From JAWKSY01 sp041402125 (lineage in GTDB: Bacteria; Planctomycetota; GCA-002687715; DRQF01): a stretch of 64,000 nucleotides of DNA. Shown one piece after another: positions 1 to 9,716 of the stretch. Numbering within the stretch: the first letter of the stretch is position 1; the number at the start of each line of letters is the position of its first letter. The stretch spans positions 1 through 64,000 of the forward strand of contig JAWKSY010000008.1 of NCBI GenBank assembly GCA_041402125.1, written 5' to 3'. The translations under genes and the position numbers were made by a program. The notes under the pieces are model-generated. The model was given only the letters and a program-made list of their open reading frames with translations, ran no database searches and was not told the DNA's origin.

Positions 1-153
1 GAGCCGCGTCCGCCCGGGGCCGGAGCGGAAGAGGTCGAAGACGAAGCGGGTGGGGCCGGGCTGCCGGATCTTCTGGATCGCGGCGTCGGTGATCCGCTCG
101 CGCAGGAGTCCGGCGATGCGGGCGAGTTCGGCGGGGCTGGGTACGGGCGTCAT
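1..153 (-). CDS. rqcH: RqcH/NFACT-family protein, N-terminal fragment
   Basis: Only the first 51 codons lie in the window; the gene continues past the left edge. The start is the ATG whose complement is at 151-153. The residues read like the opening of the NFACT-N domain: a helix ending in LLRERITDAAIQKIRQP, then a strand TRFVFDLF, matching the family pattern in which a helix leads into 'I.KI.QP....L.L.'. Family members bind stalled 50S subunits with peptidyl-tRNA and recruit Ala-tRNA for C-terminal tailing (RqcH), or were annotated as fibronectin-binding proteins. The assignment rests on this short match only, so the family is likely but the exact subfamily is not shown. It lies upstream-to-downstream beside ndk on the same strand, 109 bases away. 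Confidence 0.55.
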   Translation of the reverse strand, partial: MTPVPSPAELARIAGLLRERITDAAIQKIRQPGPTRFVFDLFRSGPGRTRL

Positions 154-175
154 GGCGTCGCGGACCTCGGGCGGA

Positions 176-209
176 AGGGGCCCGCGCGTCGGGTGACGGG
201 CGGGCCCCT
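176..209 (-). terminator. hairpin downstream of ndk
   Basis: A 10-bp perfect stem (aggggcccgc at 176-185 with gcgggcccct at 200-209) encloses a 14-base loop just past the ndk stop codon on the minus strand. The following bases on that strand are only weakly T-rich, so intrinsic termination is plausible but not certain. Confidence 0.5.
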
Positions 210-262
210 CCGGTCGGTGGGCCGCGGGGCGGCCCGGAGCGGCGCCGGGGGCGCCGACGCGA

Positions 263-727
263 TCAGAGCTCTTCCGAGGCGTCGTAGATCCAGTTGAGGT
301 TGCCCATCTCGAAGTCCTGGACCTCGCCCTTGCCGAAGAACAGCCCGAGCTCGCGCTCGGCCGCCTCGGGGGAGTCCGAGCCGTGGATGAGGTTGAAGCT
401 GTTGCTGACGCCGAAGTCGCCGCGGATGGTGCCCGGCTCGGCGTTGCTGCCGAAGGTCGCGCCCATCATCTTGCGGGAGATCGCGATCGCGCCGTTGCCG
501 CGGACGGCGAAGACGACGACCGGCGAGCTGGTCATGAAGCGGACCAGGCCGGCGTAGAAGGGACGGGCCTTGTGGGCCTCGTAGTGGGTCGCGGCCAGGT
601 CCTGGCTGATGGTCATCATCTTGAGACCGACGATCTGCAGGCCCTTCTCCTCGAAGCGGGAGAGGATCCGGCCGACCAGGCCGCGCTGGACGCCGTCGGG
701 CTTGACGATGAGGAGAGTGGTTTCCAT
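263..727 (-). CDS. ndk: nucleoside diphosphate kinase
   Basis: A 154-residue cytosolic enzyme that moves the gamma phosphate from ATP onto NDPs through a phosphohistidine. The N-terminus METTLLIVKPDGVQRG is the classic NDK opening. The active-site histidine is H115 in NLIHGSDS, the family signature. KARPFY, RFMTSSPV and GATFGSNAEPGTIRGDF follow in the usual order. The length is somewhat above the common 140-150 because of a C-terminal tail. The ATG start agrees with the conserved N-terminus. It is transcribed on the minus strand between a coiled-coil lipoprotein gene and the RqcH fragment, and a hairpin follows the stop codon. Confidence 0.97.
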   Translation of the reverse strand: METTLLIVKPDGVQRGLVGRILSRFEEKGLQIVGLKMMTISQDLAATHYEAHKARPFYAGLVRFMTSSPVVVFAVRGNGAIAISRKMMGATFGSNAEPGTIRGDFGVSNSFNLIHGSDSPEAAERELGLFFGKGEVQDFEMGNLNWIYDASEEL

Positions 728-877
728 GGGGTGTTCGCTCCGGTGGGGGATGAGGAGCCCCGCGGCCCGACGAGGGGACGGTCAGGGGCTCGGATCCGCG
801 CCCAGGGGCCGCGGCCGCAGATCTTAGGAAGGGCGCGGCGGCGGGGACAATGGCGCCGGCGTCCGTCCCGCGGCGGA

Positions 878-1411
878 TCAGGGGATCTTGAGGAGTCGCT
901 TCACGTGGTGCAGCTCGGTGCGCGCGCGCGGCACCGAGCTCTGGAGGGCCCCCACCTCGTCGGCGAGCGCCTTCCGTTGCCCCTCGAGCGTCGTCTGCTG
1001 CGTCTGCAGCGCCGCGATCTGCTCTTGTGAAGCCTTGATAGCCGCCTGCTTCTGGTCGCGCGCCGCGGTCTGGGCCGCGATGTTGGCGTCGAGGGTCGCG
1101 GCCTCGTCGGCGAGGGCCTTCAACTCCCGGGCCCGCTGGTCGTTGAGGCGCCGCGCCTCGACGAGGGCGGTCCGGAGTTCGCTCAGCTCGGCCTCCGCGT
1201 CGGCCACGAGCTCGCCGTACTCCTCGTGCTTGGCCTTCGCCCAGTTGTAGCGGGCGACGAAGTTCCGGACGCGGCCCTCCTCGCTCTCCGCGCGGGCGAA
1301 GTAGCGCTCCTGCTTGGCGTTGCTGATGTCCTCCGTGCCGCAGGCCGCGAGGGGCAGGAGCAGGGCCGCGGCGAGGGCCGCGGGGCGCAGGATTCGGGCG
1401 GGATGCGGCAT
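878..1411 (-). CDS. coiled-coil lipoprotein, unknown function
   Basis: A short secreted protein with a lipobox (LPLAAC) after a hydrophobic signal, so it is predicted to be a lipid-anchored envelope protein. The remaining ~150 residues are almost entirely charged and alanine-rich heptads (for example LSELRTALVEARRLND and KASQEQIAALQTQ), which predicts one long coiled coil. I chose the ATG at 1411 because GGAG lies nine bases upstream; an in-frame ATG at 1426 would add five residues (METRP). No enzymatic motif is visible. It is divergent from the ATP synthase operon. A spacer or anchoring role in the envelope is a guess; I do not recognise the family. Confidence 0.75.
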   Translation of the reverse strand: MPHPARILRPAALAAALLLPLAACGTEDISNAKQERYFARAESEEGRVRNFVARYNWAKAKHEEYGELVADAEAELSELRTALVEARRLNDQRARELKALADEAATLDANIAAQTAARDQKQAAIKASQEQIAALQTQQTTLEGQRKALADEVGALQSSVPRARTELHHVKRLLKIP

Positions 1412-1468
1412 GGGGCGCGTCTCCATTGCGGGCCTCGACGTGCGTCATCATAGCGCCTCCGGGCTCGC

Positions 1469-1496
1469 TTGATACCGGGGGGGGGGTTGCTATCAT
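1469..1496 (+). promoter_or_regulatory. sigma70-like promoter of the ATP synthase operon with a G10 spacer tract
   Basis: TTGATA at 1469-1474 and TATCAT at 1491-1496 are separated by 16 bases. The spacer contains ten consecutive G residues (1477-1486). Transcription would start near 1503, leaving a leader of about 110 bases before the first atp gene. The assignment is by consensus resemblance only. Confidence 0.45.
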
Positions 1497-1612
1497 CCCG
1501 CCGCCTGACGGGAGCCCCGCTCACCGCAAGTCCTCTCGCCCCGGCTCGTTCAGATCGAAAACCTCCGGACCCACGCGTAGCCGTGACCGAAGGCTTTCCA
1601 GGGGTAGGGTAC

Positions 1613-1867
1613 ATGTCGCGACGCGACGGCGGTGGCCTCGGAGCCGCAGGAGACTTTCTCGGCGCGGGATCGACCTTCCTCGCCGAGATTGGAGTCTTCG
1701 CGGGTCTGGGGTGGTGGCTCGACGGCAGGTTCGGGACGACGCCCTGGTTGCTCGTCGCGGGGATCCCGATCGGCCTGTCCCTCGCCACCTGGCATCTCCT
1801 TCGCCTCTCGGCGTCGTGGGAAGGGAGGCGGGCCGAGGAGGAGAAAGAGGAGGAGCGGGACGGATGA
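1613..1867 (+). CDS. atpZ: AtpZ/AtpI-like F0F1 ATP synthase assembly subunit
   Basis: An 84-residue membrane protein that opens the ATP synthase operon. Two hydrophobic helices (around FLAEIGVFAGLGWWLDG and PWLLVAGIPIGLSLATWHLL) are joined by a short loop with WWLDGRFGT, the typical 'G..LD..FGT.P' motif of the AtpZ family. The C-terminus is a short charged tail rich in Glu and Arg. The family is thought to help Mg2+ handling and c-ring assembly. The stop codon overlaps the next start as ATGA, indicating translational coupling. The ATG at 1613 was chosen because the protein downstream matches the family and the upstream codons are low-complexity. Confidence 0.8.
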   Translation: MSRRDGGGLGAAGDFLGAGSTFLAEIGVFAGLGWWLDGRFGTTPWLLVAGIPIGLSLATWHLLRLSASWEGRRAEEEKEEERDG

Positions 1868-2304
1868 AGGGCTGGCTGGTCCTGACCGCGTCGCTGCTCC
1901 CTCTGCTCGCGCTGGTCGCCTGGTTCGTCGCTTCGAACACCGGGGACGTCCTGCGGACGCGGGAGGCCCTGGTCGCCGCGGGTGTCGGCTGGTTCGCGAG
2001 CAGCGCGGGCTGGTTCGTCGTCCTGCGGGGGCTGACCCTCAAGCCCCGCGCCTTCGTGGCCTTCTTCGGCCTCGGGCTCGCGGTGAAGGGAGCGGTCCTC
2101 GCGACGGGTATCGCCGCGGCGGTGCTCGGCGGCCTCGCGAGACTCGAACCCCTCGCCATCACGGCGGTCGGGGTCTTCGTCTTCGCGAGCTTCGTGCAGA
2201 TGATCCCGGTCGCACGGCGGGCCCTCGGGGCGCCGGGCATCGGGGAGGAGAGTGGAAGCGCCGCCGCGCGGCGCGACGTCGAGGTCGGGGAGTCGGGATG
2301 CTGA
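1864..2304 (+). CDS. atpI: ATP synthase subunit I-like membrane protein
   Basis: A 146-residue protein with four predicted transmembrane helices at about residues 4-24, 38-58, 66-92 and 95-118. It lies between atpZ and atpB, the standard position of atpI, and overlaps atpZ by four bases and the corrected atpB start by one. No strong sequence motif is visible, so the call rests on topology, size and position. AtpI proteins act as chaperones for c-ring assembly. The C-terminal ~25 residues are polar and poorly structured. Confidence 0.65.
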   Translation: MKGWLVLTASLLPLLALVAWFVASNTGDVLRTREALVAAGVGWFASSAGWFVVLRGLTLKPRAFVAFFGLGLAVKGAVLATGIAAAVLGGLARLEPLAITAVGVFVFASFVQMIPVARRALGAPGIGEESGSAAARRDVEVGESGC

Positions 2305-3057
2305 TGCCGTTCCTGGAGGGGGAGCCCCTTCGACTACGTCCTCCACCACAACATGGACGAGGCCATGGGCCCGCTGGGCCTGACGAAGTTCGCGATCAAC
2401 ATGCTGCTGTCCGCGGCGATCCTGATCTCGCTCGTCATGCTCACCAACCGCCGTTCGCTCGTGCCGATGGGCTTCCTCCGGAACGCCTTCGAGGGCCTGT
2501 ACCTCTTCCTCCGCGACGACGTGGTCGTCCCGGCGATGGGGAAGAAGGACGGCCTCGTCTTCATGCCCTTCGTGATGACGATCTTCTCGTTCATCCTGGT
2601 CATGAACCTCGTCGGCATGGTCCCGCTGCCCGTGATCGGCGGCGCCGCGACGAGCCAGCTCGGCCTGACCCTCGTCCTGGCCGTGATCGTCATCGCGCTC
2701 TCGATCGGCATGGGCATCGCCAAGACCGGTGTCGGCGGCTTCTTCGGCCACTTCGTGCCGAGCGGCGTGCCGATCTTCGTGCTGCCGCTGATCGTCGTCA
2801 TCGAGTTCGTCGGCTTCTTCATCAAGCACGGCGTCCTCGCCATTCGACTCATGGCGAACATGCTCGGCGGCCACCTGGTCGTCGGCGCCTTCATCGCGAT
2901 GATCGCCCTGTTCAAGAGCTACGGGATGGCCGGTTTCAGCATCCCGATGATGGTCTTCATCAACCTGCTGGAGGTGCTGGTCGCCTTCATCCAGGCCTAC
3001 GTCTTCACCCTGCTGAGCGTGCTGTTCATCGGGGGAACGATGCACCCGGATCACTGA
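2304..3057 (+). CDS. atpB: F0F1 ATP synthase subunit a (frameshifted near start)
   Basis: Subunit a forms the stator half-channels of the F0 motor. The essential arginine is seen in LAIRLMANMLGGH, followed by a conserved C-terminal helix (VFINLLEVLVAFIQAYVF). The protein has five to six membrane helices. An uninterrupted frame starts at ATG 2353, but the upstream codons SPFDYVLHHN belong to the same frame and have no start codon. ATG 2304 in another frame gives MPFLEGEP, which joins PFDYVLHHNM perfectly if one C is removed from the CCCC run at 2325-2328. I therefore annotate from 2304 with a one-base insertion, about 250 residues. The start at 2304 overlaps the atpI stop codon. Confidence 0.92.
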
Positions 3058-3183
3058 TCCCGGTGCGAGTGGTATCGCCCGCCTCCGGCGGGGATTGAAC
3101 TGAGAGAGTGGATGCGGAGGCCGAAGGACGCCTCCATCCCGCGCCGGGCGAAGGTGCCCGGAGCAACGAGGAGAACCCGACCC

Positions 3184-3510
3184 ATGCAGAAGTTCGCCAA
3201 GTACACCTTCGCCTTCCTGGCCGCCCTCTTCGTGACCTGCGTCCCGGCGTTCGCCGCGGAGGGTGACGCCGAAGTCGCCAAGGCCAGCGGCCTCGGCCTC
3301 GGCTACCTCGGCGCCACCATCGGCGCCGGCCTCGCGATCATCGGCGCCGGTCTCGGCATCGGTCGTCTCGCCGGTTCCGCGCTCGAGGGCATGGCCCGTC
3401 AGCCCGAGGCCGCCGGTCCGATCCGCGCGACCATGATTCTCGCGGCCGCCCTCATCGAGGGTGCGACCTTCTTCGCGCTCGTCATCACCATCATCGTCGC
3501 GGTGAAGTGA
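3184..3510 (+). CDS. atpE: F0F1 ATP synthase subunit c, with N-terminal signal-like extension
   Basis: The 108-residue rotor-ring proteolipid. The two-helix hairpin with the polar loop ARQPEAAG is diagnostic, and the ion-binding carboxylate is the Glu in AALIEGATFF. The helix-1 position that carries Gln in sodium-binding rings is Ile here (GIGRLAG), and no Ser/Thr follows the Glu directly, which favours proton coupling. Compared with the common ~80-residue subunit, the N-terminus carries about 24 extra residues that look like a signal peptide (FAFLAALFVTCVPAFAAEG). ATG 3184 follows a GAGGAGAAC ribosome binding site. The 126-base gap after atpB has no gene. Confidence 0.96.
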   Translation: MQKFAKYTFAFLAALFVTCVPAFAAEGDAEVAKASGLGLGYLGATIGAGLAIIGAGLGIGRLAGSALEGMARQPEAAGPIRATMILAAALIEGATFFALVITIIVAVK

Positions 3511-3563
3511 TCCGGGCCCGGTCCGACCGGGTTCGTGAACGTGACTGAAACGGAGAGGAACCG

Positions 3564-4091
3564 ATGACCTTCCTGCTCGAGGGGTCGGGCGCATTCGACC
3601 CGCTCAACATCGAGAGCGGCATGCTCCTCTGGTCCGCGATCGCCTTCGCGATCACGCTTTTCGTCCTCTGGAAGTTCGGCTGGAGCGGTCTGGCCGAGGC
3701 CATCGAGGGGCGCGAGAAGAAGATCCGCGAGGACATCGAGAAGGCTGAGACGGCTCGCAACGAGGCGGAGGCGGCGCTCCAGAGCTACCGCGCTCAGCTC
3801 GACGAGGCGGCGGCCGCGGCCCAGAAGACGATGTCCGAGGCTCGGGAGGCGGCGGAGCGGGCGCGGGAGACCACGCTCGCCGAGGCGCGCGACCAGGTGG
3901 CGGCGCTCAAGGCGCAGGCCGAGAAGGACATCGCCGCGGCGCGCGACAAGGCGCTGTCGGACATCAAGGCGCACGTCGTCGAGGTGGCCATGGCGGTGTC
4001 CCGCAAGGTCGTGGCGCGCAACGTCGACGAGGCCGAGCACGCCAAGCTCGTCGCCGAGTCGCTCGATCGCTCCAAGGGGATCGCCGGATGA
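3564..4091 (+). CDS. atpF: F0F1 ATP synthase subunit b
   Basis: A 175-residue peripheral-stalk subunit. One membrane helix lies at about residues 20-40 (MLLWSAIAFAITLFVLWKFGW), followed by a long alanine/glutamate-rich coiled coil to about residue 140 and a C-terminal segment (KAHVVEVAMAVSRKVVARN) that matches the delta-binding end of subunit b. Position between atpE and atpH supports the call. An N-terminal ~18-residue extension before the helix is typical of non-proteobacterial b subunits. A GGAGAGG site precedes the ATG, and the stop codon overlaps the atpH start by four bases (ATGA). Confidence 0.95.
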   Translation: MTFLLEGSGAFDPLNIESGMLLWSAIAFAITLFVLWKFGWSGLAEAIEGREKKIREDIEKAETARNEAEAALQSYRAQLDEAAAAAQKTMSEAREAAERARETTLAEARDQVAALKAQAEKDIAAARDKALSDIKAHVVEVAMAVSRKVVARNVDEAEHAKLVAESLDRSKGIAG

Positions 4092-4627
4092 GCGGCGCCG
4101 CGGTGCGACGGTACGCGGAGGCTCTCTACGAGCTCGCGGTGGAGAAGGGCGTTCTCGAGGGGGTCGCGACCGGAATGGCGCGCGTGCGGGAGAATCTCGC
4201 CGCCGACCGTTCGCTCGCGACCGGCCTCGCGTCCGTCCGCGCCACCGGGGCCGAGAAGCACGCGCTGGTCGAGGGGAAGATAGCGGCGGGGGCTCACCCC
4301 TTCGTCGTCAACGCGATCAAGCTCCTCGTCGACCGGCACCGCGAGCGCGATCTGGTCTTCTTCCTGCTCGGGTTCTTCGAGCACATGGAAGCGGAGCAGG
4401 GGATCCTCTCCGCGCGCGTCGAGAGCGCGCGGCCGATGGGCGACGAGGAGGTGCGGAACCTGGCGGCGCGCCTGTCGGACGCCACCGGAAAGCGCGTCGT
4501 CCTCGCCAACGAGACGGTCGAGGAGCTGGTCGGCGGCGTTCGCCTGACCCTCGGCTCGACCCGCATCGACGCCAGCGTGAAGAGACAGTTGGACAACATC
4601 GAGGCGCGTCTGAAGTCCGCCATCTGA
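4088..4627 (+). CDS. atpH: F0F1 ATP synthase subunit delta
   Basis: A 179-residue protein that caps the F1 head and binds subunit b. The N-terminus AAVRRYAEALYELAVEKG is the typical OSCP/delta opening (RYA.AL...A). The C-terminal segment VRLTLGSTRIDASVKRQLDNIEARL matches the family pattern 'G..i.iG...iDgS....L..l'. The length is as usual. Translation is coupled to atpF through the ATGA overlap. Confidence 0.95.
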   Translation: MSGAAVRRYAEALYELAVEKGVLEGVATGMARVRENLAADRSLATGLASVRATGAEKHALVEGKIAAGAHPFVVNAIKLLVDRHRERDLVFFLLGFFEHMEAEQGILSARVESARPMGDEEVRNLAARLSDATGKRVVLANETVEELVGGVRLTLGSTRIDASVKRQLDNIEARLKSAI

Positions 4628-4659
4628 GCGGTCCGCGCCCCTAAGGGAGCTTCCGAGCC

Positions 4660-6198
<1,539 letters not shown>

Positions 6199-6214
6199 TC
6201 GCGAGGGACGGATC

Positions 6215-7102
6215 GTGAAGGGAGTCAAGGAGCTCAAGGCCCGACTGTCCAGCGTCGGGAACATCCGCAAGGTGACGAGCACCATGGAGCTCGTCGCCGG
6301 CGCGAAGATGAAGAAGCTCCAGGAGCGGGCGATGGCCACCCGTCCCTACGCGCAGGCCATCCGCGCGATGATGGGACAGGTGGCGCAGTTCGCGCCGGGC
6401 GAGGTCTCGCCGCTCCTGCGTCAGCCGGATCAGGTGTCGCGCGAGTGCGTGATCGTGATCGCGGCCGACAAGGGCCTCTGCGGCGCCTTCAACACCAACG
6501 TCTTCCGCAAGGCGATGGAGTACATCCGTCGCCGGATGGACGAGGGGGTGGAGGTCTCGGTCTACACCTTCGGCAACCGCTCGGAGAAGTTCTTCGCCAA
6601 GGTGAAGATGCCCTTCGTCGGCAAGCTGGAGGAGAAGCTCGAGGGCGTGGGTTACCGCCGCGTGGCGGCGACGATGCGCTCGCTGTCCGAGGACTTCGTC
6701 TCGGATCGCTTCCAGCGGATCTCGCTGGTGCGGACCGAGCTCGTCTCGGCGGCTCGCTTCGAGCCCTCGATCCAGACGGTCCTGCCCTTCACCGCCGAGG
6801 CGATGAAGGGTGATGAGTCCGAGGTCGACCGCAACTTCGACCTGGACTACCTGATGGAGCCCTCGCCGAAGGTCATCCTCGAGCGCCTGATCCCGAAGAC
6901 GCTCGAGATGAGCCTCCTGAGCGCCGTTCACGAGTCCCTGGCGGCCGAGTTCGCCGCGCGTCGGATCGCGATGAAGAACGCGACCGACTCCGCGACGGAG
7001 ATGATCGACGAGCTGCGGATGGAATACAACAAGGCTCGCCAGGCCGGCATCACCGGCGAGCTTCTCGAAATCACCGCGGGAGCCGAAGCCCTCAAGGGCT
7101 GA
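6215..7102 (+). CDS. atpG: F0F1 ATP synthase subunit gamma
   Basis: A 295-residue central-shaft subunit. The N-terminal helix KELKARLSSVGNIRKVTSTM and the C-terminal helix ending MIDELRMEYNKARQAGITGELLEI are the two conserved coiled-coil arms. The segment AADKGLCGAFNTNV is the usual Rossmann-like core. It starts at GTG with GAGGGACG upstream. The length matches the family, with no disruption seen. It lies between atpA and atpD as in nearly all F-type operons. Confidence 0.97.
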   Translation: MKGVKELKARLSSVGNIRKVTSTMELVAGAKMKKLQERAMATRPYAQAIRAMMGQVAQFAPGEVSPLLRQPDQVSRECVIVIAADKGLCGAFNTNVFRKAMEYIRRRMDEGVEVSVYTFGNRSEKFFAKVKMPFVGKLEEKLEGVGYRRVAATMRSLSEDFVSDRFQRISLVRTELVSAARFEPSIQTVLPFTAEAMKGDESEVDRNFDLDYLMEPSPKVILERLIPKTLEMSLLSAVHESLAAEFAARRIAMKNATDSATEMIDELRMEYNKARQAGITGELLEITAGAEALKG

Positions 7103-7141
7103 GGCCGGACGCGCAAGGAACACCGAAAGGGAGATCGTCCC

Positions 7142-8549
7142 GTGAGCACTGGCAAGATTCACGAGATCGTGGGCGTCGTCGTCGACGTCAAGTTCGCCCC
7201 GGGGCAGCTTCCCCCGGTCTACAACGCGCTGAAGGTCCGCAACGAGGTCCTCGGCGAGGACACGACGCTCGAGGTGCAGCAGCACCTCGGCAACGACGTC
7301 GTCCGGACCGTCGCCATGTCGACGACCGACGGCCTCGTCCGCGGGATGGTCGTCACCGACACCGGAGCGCCGATCTCGGTGCCGGTCGGTGAGGACGCGC
7401 TCGGTCGCGTCTACAACCTCCTCGGCGAGCCGCTCGACGCCGGCGCGCCGCCCACCGGCAAGCGCTGGCCGATCCACCGCGCCGCGCCGAGCCCGAGAGC
7501 CAAGAAGACGGTGAGCGAGACCTTCGCCCGGCATCAAGGTCATCGACCTGCTCGTGCCCTTCGCGAAGGGCAGCAAGATCGGTCTCCTCGGCGGTGCGGG
7601 CGTCGGCAAGACCGTCCTCATCCAGGAGCTGATCACGTCGTCGCGAAGCGCGCCGCTCCGGCTGCTCGGCCTTCGCCGGCGTCGGTAAGGCGCACCCGCG
7701 CGAGGGCACCGACCTCTACCTGGAAATGGAAGAGGCGAACGTCCTCAAGTCGACCGCGCTCGTCTTCGGTCAGATGAACGAGCCGCCGGGAGCCCCGTCT
7801 CCGCGTCGCGCTCTCCGCGCTGACGATGTGCGAGTACTTCCGCGACGAGATGCGGAAGGACGTGCTCCTCTTCGTCGACAACATCTTCCGCTTCGTGCAG
7901 GCCGGTTCCGGTGTCCGCGCTCCTCGACGCGCCCCTCGGCAGTGGGTTACCAGCCCGACCCTGAACTCGGAGATGGGTGCGCTCCAGGAGCGCATCACGA
8001 CCACCATTAAAGGGCTCGATCACCTCGATGCAGGCGATCTACGTGCCGGCGGACGACTACACCGACCCGGCGCCGGTCGCGACCTTCCCTCACCTCGACG
8101 CCACCGTGGCGCTCGAGCGCTCGCTGGCCGAGCTCGGCATCTACCCGCGGTGGATCCGCTCCGCTCGACCTCGCGTCAGCTCCAGCCAGGGTTCGTCGGC
8201 GACGAGCACTACCGCGTCGCGCGCGACGTGCAGGGAATCCTCCAGCGCTACAAGGAGCTGAAGGACATCATCGCGATCCTCGGCATGGACGAGCTCTCGG
8301 ACGGCGACAAGACGATCGTCTTCCGCGCGCGCAAGATCCAGAAGTTCCTCGCGCAGCCCTTCGCGGTCGCCGAGCGGTTCACCGGCAACCCGGAATCTTC
8401 GTGAAGATCCACCTTTACAGGACACCGTCCGCAGCTTCAAGGAGATCCTCGAGGAGCAAGCACGACGACCTTCCGAGGACGCCTTCTACATGGTGGGCAC
8501 CATCGAGGAGGCGATCGAGAAGGCCGAGAAGATGAAGGCCGAGGCCTGA
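7142..8549 (+). pseudogene. atpD: F0F1 ATP synthase subunit beta, frame broken by many small indels
   Basis: The first ~115 codons from GTG 7142 are clean (STGKIHEIVGVVVDVKF to YNLLGEPLDAG). From about 7525 onward the conserved beta sequence jumps frame repeatedly: IKVIDLLVPFAKGSKIGLLGGAGVGKTVLIQ is in one frame, DLYLEMEEANVLKSTALVFGQMNEPPG in another, CEYFRDEMRKDVLLFVDNIFRFVQAG in a third, and YRVARDVQGILQRYKELKDI later. Apparent indels lie near 7525, 7636, 7656, 7686, 7794, 7910, 7927, 7952, 8008, 8148, 8393, 8412, 8452 and 8471. Codons between them are intact and highly conserved, and I see no nonsense substitutions. The end is the TGA after KMKAEA. Beta is the catalytic subunit and is indispensable to this otherwise intact operon, so a sequence or assembly error is more likely than real decay. 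Confidence 0.88.
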
Positions 8550-8562
8550 TCGGGAGCGGACC

Positions 8563-8988
8563 GTGTCGAACAAGAGCTTTCGTCTCGAGATCGTGACGCC
8601 GGAGGCCACCGTCTATGACGGTCAGGTCACCTCGATCACGCTGCCGACGGTCGACGGGGAGATCGGCATCCTCGCGAACCACGCCGCCCTCGTGACGGCC
8701 GTGGACATCGGCGGCGTGACCGTGGTCGAGGCCGACGGCGATCGCGTCGACATGTTCGTCTCCGACGGCTTCTTCGAGGTCGCCAACAACCACGCGCGTC
8801 TCCTCGCCGACGTCGGCGAGCGCGCGGGCGACATCGCGATGGACCGCGCCGAGGAGGCCGAGAAGCGGGCGCGCGAGCGCCTCGAGTCCGGCCAGCACGA
8901 CGAGATCGACTTCGATCGCGTCCGCGCCATGCGCTCCCTGCAGCGCGCTCTCTGGCGCCAGCGCCTCGCCCGCGGCCGCAACGCCTGA
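8563..8988 (+). CDS. atpC: F0F1 ATP synthase subunit epsilon
   Basis: A 141-residue subunit with the typical N-terminal beta-sandwich: RLEIVTPEATVYDGQV, then the signature TVDGEIGILANHAALVTA, then VSDGFFEVANNHARLLAD. A C-terminal helical hairpin follows and has an arginine-rich end. It starts at GTG with GGGAGCGG upstream. It is the last gene of the operon and is followed by a strong terminator. The frame is clean even though its neighbours on both sides are indel-rich. Confidence 0.95.
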   Translation: MSNKSFRLEIVTPEATVYDGQVTSITLPTVDGEIGILANHAALVTAVDIGGVTVVEADGDRVDMFVSDGFFEVANNHARLLADVGERAGDIAMDRAEEAEKRARERLESGQHDEIDFDRVRAMRSLQRALWRQRLARGRNA

Positions 8989-9027
8989 CCGTATTCGCGC
9001 GACTTTCTTCGCGACGAGAAGGGAATG

Positions 9028-9064
9028 AAGGGCCCGCCACGCGAGTGGCGGGCCCTTCGCTTTT
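9028..9064 (+). terminator. intrinsic terminator of the ATP synthase operon
   Basis: A perfect 13-bp GC-rich stem (aagggcccgccac at 9028-9040 with gtggcgggccctt at 9045-9057) has a four-base loop GCGA and is followed by CGCTTTTCC. Its position 40 bases after the atpC stop codon fits the end of the operon. Confidence 0.85.
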
Positions 9065-9106
9065 CCATCGACGGTAGGCGCGGAAGAGAGACGGCCGGAA
9101 GATGCG

Positions 9107-9197
9107 ATACGGTGCCAGTCACGGATGTGCATTTCCGTTCCACTGCGATCGCGATCGGAACGGTTGCCCGGAAATGCACATCCGGTGACAGCACCAT
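9107..9197. repeat. REP-like palindromic element, copy A
   Basis: An imperfect inverted repeat of about 90 bases. The left arm ggtgccagtcacggatgtgc (9111-9130) is complementary to the right arm gcacatccggtgacagcacc (9176-9195), with a few mismatches and one bulge. The centre holds GCGATCGCGATCGGAACGG. It is related in sequence to the elements at 11172-11340 and 45472-45586. No gene lies between 8989 and 9331; besides the terminator and this element, 9240-9325 is an A/T-richer stretch that probably holds the globin promoter. Confidence 0.8.
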
Positions 9198-9331
9198 CAC
9201 ATCGGGTGCGCTGGCACCGCACCTGCACCTCCTCCCGATCCCGCTCGGTCTAAAATCGCATATTGAGTGCTTGTTTTGGCGCCCGGCGCCGATAAAGTAA
9301 GCATCACAACTGTCTGAATGGGAGTCGAGCC

Positions 9332-9711
9332 ATGACAGCTTCTACGAACGACTTCGGGTGGGAACAACGCGATCGACGCACGGCGGTGGAGGAGTTCTAC
9401 CGGCGGATGCTGGCGGACGAGCGCGTCGCCCGCTTCTTCGACGGGGTCGACATGACCCGCCAGGCGGCGAAGCAGAAGGCATTCATCGCGATGGCCACCG
9501 GCGGTCCGAACAACTACACCGGCAAGGACATGGCGGACGGCCACCGCTGCACCTCCTGAAGATGGGCATGAACGACTCCGTGGACGTCGTCATCGAGCAC
9601 CTCGACGGCGTGCTGAAGGACTTCGGCATCTCGGAGGAGGACCGCGAGGACGTCCGCACCCGCGTCGAGGGTCTCCGCGACGCGGTCATGGACCGCCTGC
9701 CGCAGGGCTGA
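9332..9711 (+). pseudogene. group-I truncated haemoglobin, frameshifted
   Basis: A haem-binding oxygen/nitric-oxide protein of the TrHbN type. The conserved blocks are AVEEFYRRMLADERVARFFDGVDM, then QKAFIAMATGGPNNYTGKDM, and, in another frame, LHLLKMGMNDSVDVVIEHLDGVL with a C-terminal helix ending DRLPQG. At least two frame breaks are needed: one near 9355-9385, where the expected 'VGGNNAIDA' is read in another frame, and one near 9545, where ADGHR is followed by an early stop. The remaining codons look well conserved. The downstream reductase and NsrR-like regulator suggest a nitric-oxide dioxygenase role. Disruption by sequence error is as likely as true decay. Confidence 0.75.
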
Positions 9712-9716
9712 GCACA

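Noticed and set aside
7142..8549. Real loss of ATP synthase function through pseudogenised atpD
   Set aside because: All other subunits are intact and conserved, and the indels have no accompanying nonsense changes, so sequence error is the simpler reading, pending read-level checks.
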